20,203 nt of DNA from Spirochaetaceae bacterium (lineage in GTDB: Bacteria > Spirochaetota > Spirochaetia > Treponematales > Breznakiellaceae). How positions within the stretch are numbered: position 1 is the stretch's first letter; every line of letters starts with the position of its first letter. This document shows, one piece after another, positions 7,167-15,222 of this stretch. A program made the position numbers and the translations under genes. Under the pieces are notes generated by a model, which did no database searches, was not told the origin of the DNA, and worked only from the letters and a program-made list of their open reading frames with translations. The DNA lies in contig JAITNO010000171.1 in NCBI GenBank assembly GCA_031290405.1, positions 1-20,203 of the forward strand, given 5' to 3'.

Positions 7167-10100
7167 AAAGAAAGATGCTTATGCGATTGAGGCGAGGCAT
7201 CTGGAGGATGAACTGCGAAGCCTCCTTTCGCTGTCGGGCTTAAAGCGGCTCCGCGTCGTTCAGCGTTATGATGTTGAAGGCATAGCCGAAAAGACCTTCC
7301 GCTATTGCGTCAAAACGGTGTTCAGCGAGCCTGTTGTTGACGCTGTTTTTTACACGCTGCCCAACGCGGATTATATCTGCGCGGTGGAGTACCTGCCCGG
7401 ACAATTTGACCAGAGGTCGGATTCGGCGGCTCAGTGCATAGAATTAATCGCCCCAAAGGAACGTCCCCTCGTTGCAAGCGCAAAACTCTATCTGTTTGAA
7501 GGCGTGTTCTCAGAAGGAGACAAGGATCGCATAGAAAAATATGTGATAAACCCTGTTGAAGCAAGAAACGCGTATCTGGGTGTAAAAGAAACATTGACGG
7601 CCGAGTATCCTGTTCCGGGCGACATACCGATTATCGAAGGGTTTAATGTTCTGCAAGAAGATGAAGTGTGCGGGTTTATAGACCGCTATGCGCTTGCGAT
7701 GGATAAAGGCGATGTGTTGTTCTGTCAAAAGTATTTTCAATCTGAAGGACGCGACCCGACGTTGACGGAGATGCGCGTTATAGACACCTATTGGAGCGAC
7801 CATTGCAGGCACACGACATTCGGTACGGTCTTGGATACGATTGAAATTGACGACGATGCTGTTCAAAAAACATACGATGTCTATCTTGAATTAAGAAAGA
7901 AGCTCGGTCTGGAAAAAGAACAAACGCTGATGGATATAGCGACCATCGGCGCGAAGGCGTTGAAGGCGGACGGGAAACTCCAACACTGGGATGTAAGCGA
8001 AGAGGTGAACGCCTGTTCGATAAACATAGAAGTTGACAACAACGGCAAGAGCGAGGAGTGGCTTTTGCTGTTCAAGAATGAAACGCACAACCATCCGACG
8101 GAGATTGAACCTTTCGGCGGAGCGGCAACGTGCATAGGCGGCGCTATCCGCGACCCGCTGTCCGGCAGGGCGTATGTGTATCAGGCTATGCGCGTGACGG
8201 GCGCGGGGGATCCGCTTGCCCCCCTCGGCGAGACGCTCCCCGGAAAACTCCCCCAGCGGAAAATTGTTTTAGGCGCCGCGCAGGGCTATTCAAGCTACGG
8301 CAACCAGATAGGATTGGCCACCAGTCTTGTCCACGAATTCTATCATCCGCGCTATAGGGCGAAGCGTATGGAAATTGGCGCGGTGCTTGGTGCGGCGCCG
8401 GAAAAAAACGTCAGACGGGAGGCGCCGCTCGCGGGAGACCTTGTTATCCTCCTGGGCGGGCGGACGGGGCGCGATGGTTGCGGCGGCGCCACAGGGTCGT
8501 CGAAGGCGCACAAGGCGGAAAGCCTGGAACGTTGCGGCGCCGAAGTGCAGAAGGGCAACGCGCCCGTCGAAAGAAAGTTGCAGCGCCTCTTCCGCAATCC
8601 GCAGGCGGTGCGGCTGATAAAGCGCTGCAATGATTTCGGCGCAGGCGGCGTGTCCGTGGCAATCGGCGAACTTGCCGACGGCTTGCTCGTCAATTTGGAC
8701 AGAGCGCCGAAAAAGTATGAGGGGCTCGACGGCACGGAACTTGCGATAAGCGAAAGTCAGGAACGGATGGCAGTCGTTGTTGAAAAAAATGCCGCCGGAC
8801 AATTTATATCGCTTGCCGAAAGTGAAAACCTTGAAGCCGTTGTCGTCGCCGAAGTGAGCGAGGCAAAACGTTTAACGATGCGGTGGCGGGGCAAAACGAT
8901 TGTCGATGTTTCGCGCGAATTCTTAAACTCCAACGGGGCGAAAAAATATGCGGCGGTGAAAGTCGACGCAACGCATGGAATGCGGGACGGAGGATGGGTT
9001 TCCACTCCCCTTCCCCCGCCAGCTACGCCCTTCTTTAACAGATTCCGTTCGCTTGCAAGCGACATCAACGTTTGCTCAAAGAAAGGCCTCTGTGAGCGAT
9101 TCGATTCGACGATAGGGGCGGGAACGGTGCTTGCGCCGTTTGGGGGCAAATACCAGCTTACGCCGGCGCAGGTTATGTGCGCGAAAATTCCGGTCGAGGA
9201 AGGCGAAACGGAAACGTGCAGCGGAATGTCATTTGGGTTTGACCCGTTTATAAGTGAGGCAGACCCGTATAGAGGCGCGTATATAGCCGTGTTAAGCAGC
9301 ATCGCAAAACTCGTCGGCGCGGGATTTAAGCGAAAAACAATAGTTTTAAGTTTTCAGGAATATTTTGAAAGGATGATGGGCGACCCGCGCCGCTGGGCTA
9401 AACCGTTTTCGGCATTGCTCGGCGCGTTGCAAGCCCAATTGGATTTTGATTGCGCCGCCATAGGCGGGAAGGATTCCATGTCGGGCAGCTTTGAAAAACT
9501 CGATGTGCCGCCGACGCTCGTGTCGTTTGCCGTTGGCGTGGGAAACGTCCGCAATATCATAAGCGGCGAGTTTAAGAGCGCCGGGTCGTCGGTATACTGG
9601 ATGCATTCAAAGATTAACAACGAACACGAACAAACAACATACAATGTCCATGATAGTAAGAATATGACGGCGTTATTGGATTATATGGAGGAACAGATTG
9701 AGAAAAGAAATATTATTTCCGTGTGGTCGGTGGAACGTTTCGGTGTTGCCGAAGCGCTTGTAAAGATGTGTTTGGGAAACAGAATAGGGTTTAAGGCCGA
9801 CGGCAATTTTAATGGCAATGCTATGTTTGAACCTGCCTTTGGATCGTTTATCTGCGAAGCGCCGAAGGGCGTTCGTCTTGACGGTCAAAAAATCGGCGAA
9901 ACTATAGAAGAGTATATGCTGGATATTGGCGAAAAAATCGATATGAACGATATTCAAAGAGTATATGAGGGCAAATATGAAGCATTTATGCCGTATCACA
10001 GCATGACGGATAAAGCCGCGCAGGGGATGGAAGCGGAAATACGAAGCATTGGAGCGGATAGCCCGGTTCCCGCGATAGCGGGAATGCGCCCGAATATTAA

Positions 10101-10908
10101 AAAAAATATCAAGCCTCGCGCGCTGATACCGGTATTTCCCGGAACCAACTGCGAGTATGACACCGCACGGGCGTTAAAACGCGCCGGCGCGGATGTGGAA
10201 ATCTTTGTAATAAAGAATTTAAGCTCAGAGCAGGCGGCGGAGAGCGCGAAAACGCTTTCCCAAAAAATCAAGGCAAGCAATATGCTCGTCCTGCCCGGCG
10301 GATTTTCGGGTGGGGACGAGCCGGACGGGAGCGCGAAACTTATCACGGCGTTTTTGCGGGGACAGGAAGCGTCGGCGGCCATCATGGATTTGCTGGAAAA
10401 GAGAGACGGCTTGATACTTGGCATATGCAACGGGTTTCAAGCTTTGATAAAGCTGGGGCTTGTCCCGTTCGGGAAAATTATAGACGTCGAAGAGGACTTC
10501 CCGACGCTCACGTTCAACACGCTTGGTCGGCACCAGAGTATGCTGGTAAAGACAAAAATCTGTTCGACCTTGAGCCCGTGGTTTTTGCGTGAAGAACAGG
10601 GGGCGGTTCACACGATTCCCGTCAGCCACGGCGAGGGGCGTTTTGCCGCAGGCAGGCCGCTGATGCAGGAACTTGCGGCACACGGACAGATAGCCTGCCA
10701 ATATGTTGACCTAGACGGCGCGCCGACGATGGACCTGCGCTGCAATCCAAACGGAAGCATGGCGGCGATAGAAGCGATTACGAGCAGGGACGGCAGGGTG
10801 CTTGGCAAGATGGCGCACAGCGAACGCGCTGGAAAGTATCTATACAAAAATATTCCCGGCAATAAATTCCAGAAGATTTTTGAAGGAGGCGTTGCCTATT
10901 TTTTATAG
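7144..10908 (+). CDS. purL: Phosphoribosylformylglycinamidine synthase, single-chain (synthetase + glutaminase)
   Basis: A 1254-residue large-type FGAM synthase, combining in one chain what Bacillus makes as PurS, PurL and PurQ. Visible parts: a PurS-like N-terminal domain; the TYWSDHCRHTTF block around residue 219; the ATP-site segment KNETHNHPTEIEPFGGAAT around His315; a second synthetase half; and a class I glutaminase domain from about residue 990 (ALIPVFPGTNCEYDTARAL). The glutaminase nucleophile is Cys1095 in LGICNGF, and the catalytic pair is His1225/Glu1227 in MAHSER (more usually PHPER). Uses FGAR, glutamine and ATP. ATG at 7144 is preceded by AGGA. The downstream gene's ribosome binding site lies in its last codons. 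Confidence 0.96.
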   Translation: MVYRVYVEKKDAYAIEARHLEDELRSLLSLSGLKRLRVVQRYDVEGIAEKTFRYCVKTVFSEPVVDAVFYTLPNADYICAVEYLPGQFDQRSDSAAQCIELIAPKERPLVASAKLYLFEGVFSEGDKDRIEKYVINPVEARNAYLGVKETLTAEYPVPGDIPIIEGFNVLQEDEVCGFIDRYALAMDKGDVLFCQKYFQSEGRDPTLTEMRVIDTYWSDHCRHTTFGTVLDTIEIDDDAVQKTYDVYLELRKKLGLEKEQTLMDIATIGAKALKADGKLQHWDVSEEVNACSINIEVDNNGKSEEWLLLFKNETHNHPTEIEPFGGAATCIGGAIRDPLSGRAYVYQAMRVTGAGDPLAPLGETLPGKLPQRKIVLGAAQGYSSYGNQIGLATSLVHEFYHPRYRAKRMEIGAVLGAAPEKNVRREAPLAGDLVILLGGRTGRDGCGGATGSSKAHKAESLERCGAEVQKGNAPVERKLQRLFRNPQAVRLIKRCNDFGAGGVSVAIGELADGLLVNLDRAPKKYEGLDGTELAISESQERMAVVVEKNAAGQFISLAESENLEAVVVAEVSEAKRLTMRWRGKTIVDVSREFLNSNGAKKYAAVKVDATHGMRDGGWVSTPLPPPATPFFNRFRSLASDINVCSKKGLCERFDSTIGAGTVLAPFGGKYQLTPAQVMCAKIPVEEGETETCSGMSFGFDPFISEADPYRGAYIAVLSSIAKLVGAGFKRKTIVLSFQEYFERMMGDPRRWAKPFSALLGALQAQLDFDCAAIGGKDSMSGSFEKLDVPPTLVSFAVGVGNVRNIISGEFKSAGSSVYWMHSKINNEHEQTTYNVHDSKNMTALLDYMEEQIEKRNIISVWSVERFGVAEALVKMCLGNRIGFKADGNFNGNAMFEPAFGSFICEAPKGVRLDGQKIGETIEEYMLDIGEKIDMNDIQRVYEGKYEAFMPYHSMTDKAAQGMEAEIRSIGADSPVPAIAGMRPNIKKNIKPRALIPVFPGTNCEYDTARALKRAGADVEIFVIKNLSSEQAAESAKTLSQKIKASNMLVLPGGFSGGDEPDGSAKLITAFLRGQEASAAIMDLLEKRDGLILGICNGFQALIKLGLVPFGKIIDVEEDFPTLTFNTLGRHQSMLVKTKICSTLSPWFLREEQGAVHTIPVSHGEGRFAAGRPLMQELAAHGQIACQYVDLDGAPTMDLRCNPNGSMAAIEAITSRDGRVLGKMAHSERAGKYLYKNIPGNKFQKIFEGGVAYFL

Positions 10909-13351
10909 TCCATTGACAAAAGTCTTTGCAAACTTCATACCCACTGTGGGCGCCGCAAGAAAAAATGTCTTTTGTATTTTCCTTTTGATTTCCATTTTGA
11001 GCTTCCCGCTTCACGCTCAGAGTCCTGCAAATCAGGGACACGCCGGGGACAGACCATCGGTTGCCCTTGTGCTAAGCGGCGGCGGCGCCAAGGGGTATGC
11101 GCTTCTTCCCATTCTTGAAGCGATTGACGAGATGAATATTCCCATTGATATGATTGTAGGCGTAAGCATAGGTTCCATTATCGGTGGGCTTTACTGCGCC
11201 GGATATTCAACAATCGACATAAAAGATAATTTAAGCGCGCAAGACTGGTCGAACATCTTCCAGGACACTCCGCGCAGCCTCATTCAAAGAGCCATTAACA
11301 AGCAGAGTTATCCAATAAACATACGATTCCATGGATTTACTCCGTCTCTTCCAACCGGCTATTCAAGGGGCGTTCGTGTGTATGAGCTGTTAAAAAATCT
11401 TACCGCCAAGATTCCTTCTTACTACGATTTTAATGAACTCCAGATTCCTTTTAGAGCCGCCGCGGTTGACGCGCTGGCCGGCACGCTCAAAGTGTTTGAT
11501 TCGGGGGACATCGCGGAGGCAATACGGGCAAGCATGAGTTTGCCTGGGATTTTTCAGCCAAGTTTTATTGACGGGCGGTACTACATTGACGGCGGCGTAA
11601 AAAACAATCTGCCAATTAACATGGCAAAAGAAATGGGCTACGACATTGTCATTGCCATCGACATTGGGGCAATATTGCCCATCAACACACAAGAATCCAT
11701 TCCCGAAAATGTGCTGTACTTAAACAGAGCGGAAGAAAAGGAATCAAACGACAACAGCGGATTAAATCTGCTTGCCCGCATGGCGCGCACCAATTTTCTT
11801 ACCCCCGAGGTGCCTGATTACAGCATCGCCGATCTAGTTATTATCCCGGATGTTCATGCGTTTTCCATACTTGATTTTACAAAGGCCGATGAAATCTATA
11901 CAAAAGCAAAAGACGATAGGGAAGCGTATTTACAAGCGTTAAAACCAATAAAAGAAAAAATTGACGCGAAGCGCGCGGCAAACGGGCAAGCCCGGCAACC
12001 GGGCAAGACAAAGAAACAACCCTACGATGAACTGCCGGCAATGGTCGTCGACAGCATACGTTTTAAGGGCATTCTGCCCTTCGACAGGCCGTATATCGAA
12101 GATATGTTTAATGCAACAATCAAAGGCAAAGAACTTACCCCATCCAATTTAGATGATTTAATCAATGCGATATATTATACAGGCAGCTATGATTATATCG
12201 TTACAAGAGTTGACGCAAGAACGAAGGAGACCGTGCTTGAAGTTATTGTTCAAGGCGCGGCAAGCGGCATTTCAAGCACCCTTGTTTCCATAGGCATGAC
12301 GTACGAAGGAACCGCCTCCTCGGGCACGTTAAACAATCTGTCGCTGCAAGCGAAAGTCCATTTTAACGGATTAACGGGGCCGGGTTCCCAATTGGCAATC
12401 GGCGGTTCGGCTCTGGCTTCTCTTGGCGCCGAGGTAAACTACCTGCAGCCGCTGACGCCCCGTCTGTTCCTTTTAGGCGGCGCGGGCGTTTCCCGCACCC
12501 AAATATCGTCGGTGTTGAACGACGACGACGGATATGGCGACTACAGCATCACCTCCAAGCTGATGGACTACGACGGAAAGATCGATATAGGCGTTGTGTT
12601 TGATGAACACAATATGCTGCGCATCGGCGCGGGCTTTGATTATAACAATATGTCTTTATCGATTACCGGCGTATCGAAAGCTTATGCCGACCATAATGCC
12701 AACATCGCATCTTTTGGCGTTGAGTATAAACATTCTACGTTAAACACCGCCATATTTGCGCGTCGCGGCGTCTTTCTGGATATAAAAAACGTTTTGTATT
12801 ATCCGCTTACGTATCATATAAACGATTCTGACGTTGCCGACAATCGAATACGCTTTGCCGCAGACGGCGTATACAACGTCCTGACGATAGATACCTCGTT
12901 TGCCTTTATGGTAAATCAATACTTTAGCGTAATAGCGAACGTTTTTCTTGGAGCGAATCTGACGGTTCATCCTGACGACGCCCCGCGCTTTGAATACTTT
13001 TTCGGCTTTAACCAGGCCGACAGAATGTATTTCCCACAAGTTGCGAACAGCATTAACTATTATTTTAAGAAAGCCGCCGCGTCTTTTATCGTTCAATATA
13101 AACCCTGGGACAACATAACCATACTAGGCGGACAGGTGATACTGTCGGCGTCTCTATCGATAGGGGCGGCCAAGCCTACGGTCCATGACTTTGTATCAAC
13201 ATTCGATTCCTATTGCTGGAATGCGTCGGCGAATGTAGGGCTGCGTTTAACAGAGACGATGGGCCTGTTGTTGCGCGGCGGCGTGGGCAACACACCCACC
13301 GACAAATTCACGCCGTTCATCGCATTCGACCTCGGGTATTTTCGCTATTGA
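10892..13351 (+). CDS. Patatin-like phospholipase with POTRA and outer-membrane barrel (type Vd autotransporter-like)
   Basis: From TTG 10892 this gives 819 residues; exact start uncertain. Domains in order: signal sequence (hydrophobic FCIFLLISILSF, cleavage expected after LHA at residue 42); patatin domain with oxyanion loop GGGAKG (63-68), nucleophile Ser92 in GVSIG and Asp233 in DGG; a Lys-rich linker; a POTRA-like segment (about 384-460, DSIRFKGILPFDRPYIEDMF); and a 16-strand-type beta barrel ending in LGYFRY, an aromatic terminus as in BamA-assembled proteins. This is the plan of PlpD of Pseudomonas and FplA of Fusobacterium, so a surface or released phospholipase A is likely. TTG 10892 is only 2 bp after AAGGAGG; GTG 10946 gives a cleaner signal peptide but has no ribosome binding site. 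Overlaps purL by 17 bp. Confidence 0.88.
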   Translation: MPIFYSPLTKVFANFIPTVGAARKNVFCIFLLISILSFPLHAQSPANQGHAGDRPSVALVLSGGGAKGYALLPILEAIDEMNIPIDMIVGVSIGSIIGGLYCAGYSTIDIKDNLSAQDWSNIFQDTPRSLIQRAINKQSYPINIRFHGFTPSLPTGYSRGVRVYELLKNLTAKIPSYYDFNELQIPFRAAAVDALAGTLKVFDSGDIAEAIRASMSLPGIFQPSFIDGRYYIDGGVKNNLPINMAKEMGYDIVIAIDIGAILPINTQESIPENVLYLNRAEEKESNDNSGLNLLARMARTNFLTPEVPDYSIADLVIIPDVHAFSILDFTKADEIYTKAKDDREAYLQALKPIKEKIDAKRAANGQARQPGKTKKQPYDELPAMVVDSIRFKGILPFDRPYIEDMFNATIKGKELTPSNLDDLINAIYYTGSYDYIVTRVDARTKETVLEVIVQGAASGISSTLVSIGMTYEGTASSGTLNNLSLQAKVHFNGLTGPGSQLAIGGSALASLGAEVNYLQPLTPRLFLLGGAGVSRTQISSVLNDDDGYGDYSITSKLMDYDGKIDIGVVFDEHNMLRIGAGFDYNNMSLSITGVSKAYADHNANIASFGVEYKHSTLNTAIFARRGVFLDIKNVLYYPLTYHINDSDVADNRIRFAADGVYNVLTIDTSFAFMVNQYFSVIANVFLGANLTVHPDDAPRFEYFFGFNQADRMYFPQVANSINYYFKKAAASFIVQYKPWDNITILGGQVILSASLSIGAAKPTVHDFVSTFDSYCWNASANVGLRLTETMGLLLRGGVGNTPTDKFTPFIAFDLGYFRY

Positions 13352-13374
13352 CCCGCCACCCTGCCCCGCCGCAA

Positions 13375-13396
13375 GGGCGGCGCAAGAGCGCCGCCC
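13375..13396. terminator. Hairpin between convergent patatin and ridA genes
   Basis: Perfect 8-bp arms GGGCGGCG/CGCCGCCC enclose CAAGAG. It lies between two genes that converge, so it may end transcription from both sides. No T-tract follows on either strand, so intrinsic termination is not certain. Confidence 0.5.
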
Positions 13397-13407
13397 ATAA
13401 GGCTGCC

Positions 13408-13779
13408 CTACAGTTCAGCGACGGCCTCAATCTCCACGAGCGCGTTTTTTGGGAGCGTTTTAACGGCAATGCAGGAACGCGCCGGTTTGCCGGTAAAGCG
13501 CTTCGCATAGACCTCGTTAAAGGATGCAAAATCGTTCATGTCGGCAAGAAAGCACGTCGTTTTTATCACTTTGGCAAGCGACGAGCCTGAGCTTTCAAGC
13601 ACCGCCTTCAGGTTTTTAATGCACTGTTCGGCCTGCTCCGCCGCCGTCGCGCCGACGATTTCCCCCGTCTGCGGCGAAAGCGGAATCTGCCCCGACGTAA
13701 AAACGAGCTCCCCCACGACAAACCCCTGCGAATAAGGCCCGATTGCGGCAGGCGCCGCGCTTGTTTCAATTACTTTCAT
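13408..13779 (-). CDS. ridA: Reactive intermediate deaminase (RidA/YjgF/UK114 family)
   Basis: A 123-residue protein of exactly typical size. It hydrolyses reactive enamine/imine intermediates released by PLP enzymes such as threonine dehydratase, protecting other PLP enzymes. Substrate-site residues expected of the RidA subfamily are present: PYSQ (15-18), the salt-bridge Arg101 in KPARSC, Cys103 and Glu116. Cytoplasmic trimer by family. AAGGA lies 10 bases before the ATG. It is divergent from trpC with 48 bp between the starts. Confidence 0.94.
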   Translation of the reverse strand: MKVIETSAAPAAIGPYSQGFVVGELVFTSGQIPLSPQTGEIVGATAAEQAEQCIKNLKAVLESSGSSLAKVIKTTCFLADMNDFASFNEVYAKRFTGKPARSCIAVKTLPKNALVEIEAVAEL

Positions 13780-13780
13780 C

Positions 13781-13809
13781 TTGATGCCATCCTTAAGTTA
13801 TGATAATCT
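13781..13809 (+). promoter_or_regulatory. Possible trpC promoter
   Basis: TTGATG (13781-13786) and TAATCT (13804-13809) are 17 bp apart, putting the transcription start about 12 bases before the trpC ATG. That leaves no room for an attenuator or leader peptide. Confidence 0.35.
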
Positions 13810-13827
13810 GCGTTCGGATTACGAACT

Positions 13828-14610
13828 ATGATATTGGATGATATAGCAAACGCCGCAAAAAAACGAGTCCTCCGCGCAAAGACAAAGATTTCTTTGGAAA
13901 CAATCCGCCGCAACGCCCAAGCCGCCGCCGGCAGCCAAGCCGCGCCCCTGCGCTTTGAAAAAGCACTTTCCGCGCCTGGCCTCTCGTTCATCTGCGAAGT
14001 CAAGCGGGCGTCGCCGTCGAAGGGACTCATCGCGGATGATTTCCCTCACCTTGACATAGCCGAGGCATACGAAGCCGCCGGCGCAGCCGCAATTTCCGTA
14101 CTCACCGAGCCGGACTTTTTCAAAGGCTGCAACAGCCATCTGTCAGAAATCGCGCAGACCGTCGAAATCCCCGTACTGCGCAAAGATTTCATCATCGACC
14201 AGTATCAGATTTACGAAGCAAAGCTCCTCGGCGCCTCAGCCGTCTTGTTCATCTGCGCCCTCCTCGACGCCAAAACGCTGGAGGAATTCATCCTGACCGC
14301 GGACAAGCTGCGCCTTGACGCACTCGTCGAAGCGCACAGCGAAGACGAAGTCAAAGGCGCGCTCGACGCCGGCGCGCGCGTCATCGGCGTGAACAACCGC
14401 GACCTTAAAACATTCAAGGTCGACCTGCGTAATTCGCTGCGCCTCCGCCCGCTCGTTCCGCCGGACAAAATCTTTGTCGCCGAAAGCGGAATCAAGACGG
14501 CCGAAGACGTCCGCACATTGCGCGCCGCCGGCGTCGACGCCGCCCTTATCGGCGAAGCAATGATGAAAGCCCCCGACAAAAAGGCTTTCCTCGCATCCTT
14601 GCACCCTTAA
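13828..14610 (+). CDS. trpC: Indole-3-glycerol phosphate synthase
   Basis: A 260-residue (beta/alpha)8 enzyme making indole-3-glycerol phosphate from CdRP in tryptophan synthesis. Active-site residues known from the Sulfolobus enzyme are all found: Glu57, Lys59 and Ser62 in CEVKRASPSKG; Lys119 in VLRKDF; Glu168 in LVEAH; Asn189 in GVNNRDL; Ser220 in VAESGI. Normal length, intact. No TrpF fusion, and no trpA, B, D, E or F lies in this window, so it is unlinked here. Only a weak GGA precedes the ATG. Confidence 0.96.
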   Translation: MILDDIANAAKKRVLRAKTKISLETIRRNAQAAAGSQAAPLRFEKALSAPGLSFICEVKRASPSKGLIADDFPHLDIAEAYEAAGAAAISVLTEPDFFKGCNSHLSEIAQTVEIPVLRKDFIIDQYQIYEAKLLGASAVLFICALLDAKTLEEFILTADKLRLDALVEAHSEDEVKGALDAGARVIGVNNRDLKTFKVDLRNSLRLRPLVPPDKIFVAESGIKTAEDVRTLRAAGVDAALIGEAMMKAPDKKAFLASLHP

Positions 14611-14617
14611 ACCTGCC

Positions 14618-14634
14618 GGGGGCCTCGGGCCCCC
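14618..14634 (+). terminator. Hairpin just after trpC
   Basis: A 7-bp GC stem GGGGGCC/GGCCCCC around TCG starts 8 bp after the trpC stop. Its position suggests a terminator, but no T-tract follows. Confidence 0.4.
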
Positions 14635-14652
14635 CAGACCCTCCACAGCTGA

Positions 14653-14856
14653 GCCGCCGTCTCCAAGCCTCAGGCCCCCCACAGCTGAGCCCCCGTCTTC
14701 AAGCTTCCTGCCCCCGTCTCCAAGCCTCCTGCCCCCGTCTTCAAGCTTCCTGCCCCCGTCTCCAAGCCTTCAGCCCCCGTCTCCAAGCCTTCAGCCCCCG
14801 TCTCCAAGCCTCCGGCCCTCGTCTCCAAGCCTCCAGCCCCTGTTGCCAAGCAATCA
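14653..14856. repeat. C-rich tandem array, 21-bp period (array 1)
   Basis: Eight contiguous 21-bp units run from 14689 to 14856, each of the form GCCCCCGTCTCCAAGCC plus a variable four-base end; a ninth lies at 14653-14673, separated by 15 bp. Units 1 and 3 are identical, as are units 4 and 5, so a 42-bp dimer may have been duplicated. The period is seven codons: in the trpC frame it reads APVSKPP-like heptads, but after three stop codons and with no start codon in the array, so it is not translated as it stands. No spacers, hence not CRISPR. Confidence 0.9.
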
Positions 14857-14865
14857 GCTCCCCAC

Positions 14866-14893
14866 TTGACAAACTTCGCACATACGGTAAAAT
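14866..14893 (+). promoter_or_regulatory. Strong promoter between the two repeat arrays
   Basis: A perfect TTGACA (14866-14871), a 16-bp spacer and TAAAAT (14888-14893). Predicted transcription start is near 14900, just before array 2, so the array would be the leader of the gene at 15223. The best promoter match in the window. Confidence 0.7.
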
Positions 14894-14918
14894 GAATCCG
14901 TGGTACGGTAAATGGACT

Positions 14919-15165
14919 GATCCGCTAGAGCGCGAGCAGCTTTCGCTAAAGCGAAAGCGGGATCCGCTAAAGCGAAAGCAGGATCCGCTAAAGCGTGAGC
15001 AGCTTTCGCTAAAGCGAAAGCGGGATCCGCTAAAGCGAAAGCGGGATCCGCTAAAGCGGGAGCGGGATCCGCTAAAGCGGGAGCAGCTTTCGCTAAAGCG
15101 GGAGCGGGATCCGCTAAAGCGAAAGCAGGATCCGCTAGAGCGAAAGCGGGATCCGCTAGAGCGAA
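14919..15165. repeat. Palindrome-bearing tandem array, 21-bp period (array 2)
   Basis: Eleven full 21-bp units plus a 16-base twelfth. Most read GATCCGCTAAAGCG followed by a variable end; units 2, 5 and 9 begin CTTTCG instead. Every unit except those with TAGAG keeps the palindromic core CGCTAAAGCG. In the CTTTCG units it extends: GCTTTCGCTAAAGCGAAAGC (14939-14958) is a 20-bp inverted repeat that in RNA gives an 8-bp stem with a TAAA loop. All frames of both strands except one are open, because the unit is 21 bp and stop-poor; the plus frame from 14892 reads DPLKRKR heptads, but its only ATG lies inside the -10 box. Confidence 0.92.
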
Positions 15166-15177
15166 TGGGTCAGTCCT

Positions 15178-15189
15178 TTGCCGCGGCAA
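15178..15189. promoter_or_regulatory. 12-bp perfect palindrome ahead of the 15223 gene
   Basis: TTGCCGCGGCAA is a perfect palindrome with a central CG, 22 bp before the ribosome binding site at 15211. It resembles an operator half-site pair, but may be chance in GC-rich DNA. Confidence 0.25.
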
Positions 15190-15222
15190 TGAAGTGATAT
15201 GTTTATGTTTTGGAGGCATAGT

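Noticed and set aside
14653..15165. CRISPR array
   Set aside because: Units are contiguous with no spacers and no cas genes nearby.
14919..15165. Plasmid-type iterons and replication origin
   Set aside because: Iteron-like spacing, but no rep gene and a chromosomal gene set on both sides.
14892..15197. Basic DPLKRKR heptad protein on the plus strand
   Set aside because: Its only start codon lies within the predicted -10 box, so the message would lack it. Kept as an alternative only.
14854..15219. Ala-rich ALADPAF heptad protein on the minus strand
   Set aside because: No ribosome binding site; the frame is open because a stop-poor 21-bp unit repeats. It is opposite the promoter and leader of the plus-strand gene.
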